Assembly (NCBI GenBank): GCA_009602735.1
Contig: WELA01003352.1
Location: forward strand, 252,257-288,785
DNA from: Mesotaenium endlicherianum
Taxonomy: Eukaryota; Streptophyta; Zygnematophyceae; Zygnematales; Mesotaeniaceae
Direction of reading: 5' to 3'
DNA: 36,529 bases
A program made the translations under genes and the position numbers. The notes beneath the pieces were generated by a model. That model made no database searches. It was not told where the DNA came from and saw only the letters and a program-made list of their open reading frames with translations. This document shows positions 31,831 to 36,529 of this stretch, piece after piece. How positions within the stretch are numbered: position 1 is the stretch's first letter; every line of letters begins with the position of its first letter.

Positions 31831-34800
31831 TCACACCGACGCCAGCTGGGACCACGTCCCGAGCTCCGACTGCGGCACATATCTGTAGAGCTTAATCTTA
31901 TTGGCCAGGCTCAGCGCGCTTGTGAGCAGCGGCTCCTTCCCCTCGCCGTCGCCGGCCTCGAGAGCGTCCTCGTACGAACTGATGGCGTCCCCGAGGAGCT
32001 CAAACACAAACACCCGCGCCGACACCGGCCTGTCAAAGTCGAAGTAGAGAGGGAGCCCGGGCCTGGCCGTCGGCAGCAGGTACTGCGCCACTATCTCTGC
32101 TCTCCCGTGCATGTCCTGCTCAAGGTCGCACAATGCACATTGCGACGGCCAATGGGGACACCGGCATGTCAGGAAAACAGTCCTAAAATACCCTTTCGCA
32201 GCACGCACGGGCACAGGCATATGCACGCGCACAGGCACCGGCACACACTCGAGCACGGGCACCCCCACACGCACATGCGCACGTGCGCACCCAAGCGGGT
32301 GATAGGCTGCGGCGACCAGCCGAGAAGCAGATAGAGAAAGAAAGAGGGAGCATGACACGAGCTCACAGCGAGGGCGTGGTCCACAGGAGCCCGCTGCTAT
32401 CACACACAGCACAACACACACGGCGCGCAGCGCGCACGTGCCCAAAGAAGTCTCGCAACTTGAGGCTTTCATACAAGAGCAAGGGTGACAGGCTTCGGCG
32501 AGAGGGGCATCAGGGCTCAAGGAGACACGCCAGAAGATGAGGGCTCAGGGTTCTGGTTCAGGTTCTGGTTCGGGTTAGGGTTAGGGTTAGGGCTTCCCGA
32601 GGCACACACCTGGCGGGTGGAGACGCGGAGGTGGAGGCAGCCGGGGGACGCCAGGCAGTCCTCCAGCTCCCCCGTGAGCGCGCGCCTCACTGAGGGCTCC
32701 CCCTCCTCCTCCGCCTCCCCCTCCCTGTCGGCGGCCCTCCTGCGGCAGCTGCCGCTGGCAGCGTGGGGGAGGGAGCCGCAGTGCAGGCTGAGGGCGCGCA
32801 CGCTGCTGAGCGCGTCGAGCCGAAATCCCGCCAGCTGTGGGGGGGGCGCGCTGCTCCCGCCGTACACGGACACCACCTGCTCCAGCACGAGCCCGCCCGA
32901 CAAGAGCCGCTCGCCCTCCACCTGCACCTGCTCGATGTTGTTGTCGCGCGCGCGTGCGTGTGTGTGGGTGCGCGTCGCAAGCCCCGGTGGACACCAGAGA
33001 GCACGCGGGTGTCAGTACGACGAGCGTGCATGGCTGTGGGGATGCCAGCACGCGGAAGCTGTCACTTACTACTGCTGCAGGTTTGTGTTCGCCCTCACTG
33101 TTGCAGCAAAGAAGTCTTGGAAGCAAGGACTCCAAACGGGCGAAAGAAGGGGCTGAGCGCACACACTAGGCGACAAGTAAGCAATGCCGAGGGCTCCTTG
33201 CAGACAAGGCTGGATTGGTGGGAGTCATTTGCGACGGCAACCCCCGGGCAGAGAAGGCCTCAAGCCCCATCCTGCAGCACAATCACCGCAAGGGCTCTGC
33301 TCCTTCCCCCCTCCCGCCCTCTTCCCGCCCTCTTCCCGCCCTTTTGCCGCCCTTTCCCCCCTTTTCCCCGCCATCCCAGATTTTTCCTCGTAGAAGGCAA
33401 AATGGTCGAGCAAGAGCGTTCAAAAGACACCACTCCAGAGGAGCGAGAGCAGGAGCAAGAGAAAGAAAACGAGAGGAGAGGGAGAAAGAGAGAAGGGGCA
33501 AGAGGGCTGACCCGGCTGCGGCCGCATCTGGCGGGGTCGTCTAAGCCCCCTGCTGCCCCCCCTCTCCCGGGCCTCTCCAGCGCTGACGCCTGGCCTGGTG
33601 GCGCCGCGTTGTTGGCCGCATCTGCCACTCGCACGCCCCACACCTGGACCCTCTTCGCAAATACCACAAGCTTCCCCCCCACAGTGCCGCCACCGCCACC
33701 TGGCACATCGCCTGCGCCACTCCCACTGCCAATGGCAGCCGCCGCCGGCGGCTGCTCCCTGCGCCTGCTGCCGGAGTGCTGCTCGGCCAGCTGGCGCTCT
33801 GAGAACGACAGCATGAGCCATACGAAGCGGCACGAGAGCGCCACTGGGAGTTTAAAGACCAGCTCAGCCGGCATGGGGGAGGCGGAGGCGGAGGGGGCGC
33901 TGTTGCTACTGCTGCTTCGGGTTGCAGAGGAGGGGGGGCGTGCGGCGGCGGCGGCGGCGAGTGCTGCGGCTGAGAGGTCCCATACACCCGCCTGCTTGCG
34001 CGCGCTCTCCGCAATGGTGTCACCCACCGCCACTCTCACCTGCGCGCGCACGGCCAGCAGAGGGGGGGCACCGGGAAAAGGAAGGAGGGGGGGGGGGGGT
34101 GAGGAGAGAACGCCGTGGAAGGATGCCCCGGCAGCAAGGAGCCGAGAGAGAGAGGTTCATGTGGAAGGCCCAGAGTAAGCAGGGCTGCCCTTGCATGCCT
34201 CTGAGCTTGCTCCAGGCTGGTGGCTCCAAATTAGCGCCGCGGCGGCCGAGACGAGAAGCTATGCCCGTCACAGGCCTCCCTCCTCTTGCCCTGCTCGCCT
34301 CTTTCCTTCCCTCCTCCCACCCCCTTCCCCTTACCCACCTCCCCCCTCCTTCCCCCTGCCCCCCCCTCCCGGCAACTTCTCTCCCTGATTGCCTCTTCTA
34401 GCAAATATCCGGCACCTGGAGATTTGCTGGGCAAAATATTATGGTCACAGCAAGAAGATGACGTGAACTTGCTTGTATCATCGTCAGCGACGAACACACG
34501 TCTAGATAAAATGCAGACGTTTGCACACTTCGCATTGATAATATATGCGGACACCTACTGTGAAAGGAAGCTCGCCCTCTGCACAGGACAAGCGGACAGC
34601 GACAAGCGACAGGCAACAGGCCAGCACCAGCACAACATTGCAAAAGCAGATAGACATACACACCCCCCCAAACTCTTGCGCCCAGTCCAGGTGCAACACA
34701 CAGAAGAACAGCAGAGACAGGTCCCGCGTGACACCTGGCACCCGCCAGCAGAAACGCAAAATCGCACAACGCACCGTGGGAAGCTCGGAGGGCAAGTAGT

Positions 34801-36529
34801 CTGAGCGGCCCAGCTGCAGCACGACGCGCGAGACGACGGCGGGCGTGGCCAACACGACGGGCACCTCCACCTGCGTCACGTCGTCGGGCGCCTGCCACCA
34901 GGGGAAGGGCGCGCCTGTTGCGGTCCCCAGGGCTCCCCCCGGCGGCTCCGGGGGGGCCAGCAACGACTCTGGGGGCGCAAAGCCCGGGGCTGTCGGCACC
35001 TGTTCACACCCGCAGGGCGGAAGAGTAGTGCTGAGAAGTGTGATCATGAGCAGTCATAAGTACTGAAAGAGGGAGGTGCACAGACGCAGACCCCCCCCCC
35101 CCCTCCCCAACACACACACGCAGGCACACACCCACACACACACACACACACGTGCACACACACACACACCACGCGCACACACACACACGCACGCGCACAC
35201 ACCACGCGCACACACCACGCGCACACACACACGCACACACACATACTTGGACACAGACACAGACTTGGACACATGCATACAGAGAGAGGTAGAGTTGAGA
35301 TAAGGAAAGGGCGTGAAAAAAAATCGGCAGTCAGCAGAGGACTCCCCCACGCGCCCTTCACAGGCAGCTCCTATGAGCACCCATGGCTTGTGCAACTCCA
35401 TCCCTCTTTTTTCTCTTTCCCCCCACATTATAGTTCCTTGTTATAAGCTGGAATGTATATACAAATATACATACACATACTATCAGATATATGGAGAGAA
35501 ACATGGATCAAGTGCAAGAGGGGAGGGAAAGAGTGTGGCATGCAGAGACAGCTGATGAAGGCCCTACCACTCTGACTCCTAGATGGGCCGACGGAAAGAC
35601 GGAAAGATAGAGACCAGTGCACCCTTGGCTCTCCCCGGCTCTCTCTGTCATTTCTGATGCAATGAAAGGCGCCAAGTGGCGCCAGGATGGGCAACGTAGA
35701 AGTATACCGGCATTCGCACCACTCCGCGTCACAAGCAGTTGCAACCTCGGGTGGTGCGTACAACCACGAGTGCCAGTTGGCTCAAACAAACTAATTGGAA
35801 TGCAAACTCAGAATCGGCAAGAGCCTCATCCGTTCCTCCATCAACACCCTCGCTCCTTTTGGACACGTGGAAACCAAAACTTAGCACAAAACCCTGAACC
35901 TCGAACCCTGACAAAGGGCGAGGAAGTTTCTCAGACTTGGGCGTCACAACAGGCGGCACAACACGATCGCTTGCACTTCCAACATTGCCTGCCCATAGTC
36001 TGTGCGTCATGTCTGACAGCTTCGGGAGTCAAAACCATCCCCTTCTTTGCTTCTCTACTTGCTTCTCTTTGATATCGGGGGGCTGTTTGGTGCGGGAGGG
36101 GAGAGGGCACGTACGGAGTAGAGCAAGCCCGCGTACGGGAACTCCGCCAGGGGCACCTCCTCGCTGCTGCTGCTGCTGCTGCCACTGCTACCAGCTCCAC
36201 CTGCCTGAGCTAGGCGTCCCTGCGCATCTGCCGGAGCCCCATCACCCCCCTCTCCAGCTGGCGCACGAGGCCGCCGATCGCAATTTGGACCGTCAACGGG
36301 GCCGCATCCAAGATCCGCAAGAAAGACAGCAGCCTCTAGCGCCGCTGCCTCCACCCCCGCCCTCCTCCTGCTGGCGGCCAGAGACCGCACGCTGTCAAGC
36401 AAGCATGCGTCCTTCACCAGAGGGGGGCAGCAGTCCTGGCAGAGCGCGGCATCGGCGGGCACGGGGCCGCGTGAGGGGCCCTGGCCGGCGGCCAGCACGG
36501 CGCCGCCGCTGCCGGCGACACCTGGCAGG
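31831..36529 (-). CDS. SAC9: SAC9-like phosphoinositide phosphatase, C-terminal five exons (5' end outside window)
   Basis: The exons on the minus strand are 36529(or inside)..36115, 34999..34775, 34039..33512, 32927..32610 and 32115..31831, ending TGA. All four introns (1115, 735, 584 and 494 nt) are phase 0, and each acceptor reads CAG. The encoded blocks follow the order I know from plant SAC9: a Cys segment [77 protein letters not shown] with LAGFRLDAL; then [29 protein letters not shown] and a final [11 protein letters not shown]. Family knowledge: SAC9 has an N-terminal SAC phosphatase domain, a WW domain and a long C-terminal region, and in Arabidopsis it affects phosphoinositide levels and stress responses. 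The catalytic SAC domain lies beyond the right edge. Algal features are poly-Ala, Ser and Gly inserts in the third exon listed (34039-33512) and an acidic insert in the next. The splice sites of that third exon's 3' end (CGG|GTCAGC) and the first exon's 5' end are the least certain. Confidence 0.88.
32541..32592. repeat. Interstitial telomere-like repeat, degenerate then (GGGTTA)3GGG
   Basis: Degenerate GGTTCT/GGTTCA units lead into GGGTTAGGGTTAGGGTTAGGG at 32572-32592. It lies in the last SAC9 intron, 17 nt downstream of the splice donor in the minus sense. Confidence 0.85.
33295..33400. repeat. CCCGCCCTCTT tandem repeat in a SAC9 intron
   Basis: Tandem CTTCCCGCC/CTTTTGCCGCC units of about 10-14 bp lie in the intron between exons 34039-33512 and 32927-32610. 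The region is pyrimidine-rich on the plus strand. Confidence 0.7.
35090..35255. repeat. Poly-C and (CA)n microsatellite in a SAC9 intron
   Basis: A C run at about 35090-35102 is followed by about 140 bp of CA repeat with CG and CCACG interruptions. It lies in the intron 36114-35000. Confidence 0.9.

Noticed and set aside
32763..34178. 471-codon plus-strand frame
   Set aside because: It lies antisense to two SAC9 exons and crosses their intron; low-complexity translation.
35090..35255. Cys/Val-rich open frames over the CA repeat
   Set aside because: They translate a dinucleotide repeat inside an intron.
1..36529. Search for CRISPR arrays, bacterial operons or rRNA
   Set aside because: No spaced direct repeats, Shine-Dalgarno organisation or rRNA motifs; all genes are eukaryotic in structure.

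Overview
The window is eukaryotic nuclear DNA, most likely from the green lineage (a green alga or early-diverging streptophyte). The evidence is a plant-type SAC9 C-terminus, a PF03407-type Golgi glycosyltransferase, intron-rich GC-rich genes, a pol III tRNA gene and chromodomain-bearing Ty3/gypsy elements. The species cannot be fixed from the sequence alone.

Layout. (1) 1-2186, minus strand: first coding exon (2186..996) and part of intron 1 of a type II membrane glycosyltransferase. (2) 3524-9400, plus strand: a six-exon gene, inferred from splice sites whose phases all agree. It encodes a protein of about 878 residues with a disordered N-terminus, a coiled coil and a C-terminal protein kinase domain with unusual HSD and DFN motifs. 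(3) 10471-10550: a tRNA-Leu(CAG) gene. (4) 11341-30935: an AT-rich island of nested transposable elements. (5) 31831-36529, minus strand: the last five coding exons of a SAC9 phosphoinositide-phosphatase homologue, joined by four phase-0 introns; its 5' part lies outside the window.

The transposon island resolves from target-site duplications (TSDs). There is a solo LTR of family A (11341-12028, TSD CCGTC). An old gypsy RT fragment (13268-14884) is split by a MITE-like insertion and by a solo LTR of family B (14077-14802, TSD TGGAG). A complete but decayed family A chromovirus (15568-30935, TSD GTTTT) carries a 555-bp inverted-repeat element in its 5' LTR. Inside its pol sits a younger family B chromovirus on the minus strand (18665-28302, TSD TTGAC). 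Family B is itself hit by another family B solo LTR (20613-21334, TSD CTGAT).

Family B is the most interesting system. Its gag ends at a textbook -1 frameshift signal: a TTTAAAA slippery heptamer, a 7-nt spacer and a perfect 10-bp stem. The signal leads into pol (protease, RT, RNase H, integrase, chromodomain). Downstream of pol in the same sense lies a third gene (ORF3) of about 558-573 codons. It has a long charged coiled coil, an acidic run and an RS-rich tail, and I do not recognise it as any known retroelement protein. ORF3 is preceded by what looks like a complete short spliceosomal intron with a TACTAAC branch point. It is flanked on both sides by copies of the same 3'-end module (GCCTGTCACCTT plus CCCTCCAACTTAA on the plus strand), so the element has an internal, central-PPT-like purine tract. 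Pol carries one in-frame stop and one frameshift, and ORF3 is broken by the solo LTR, so this copy cannot act on its own.
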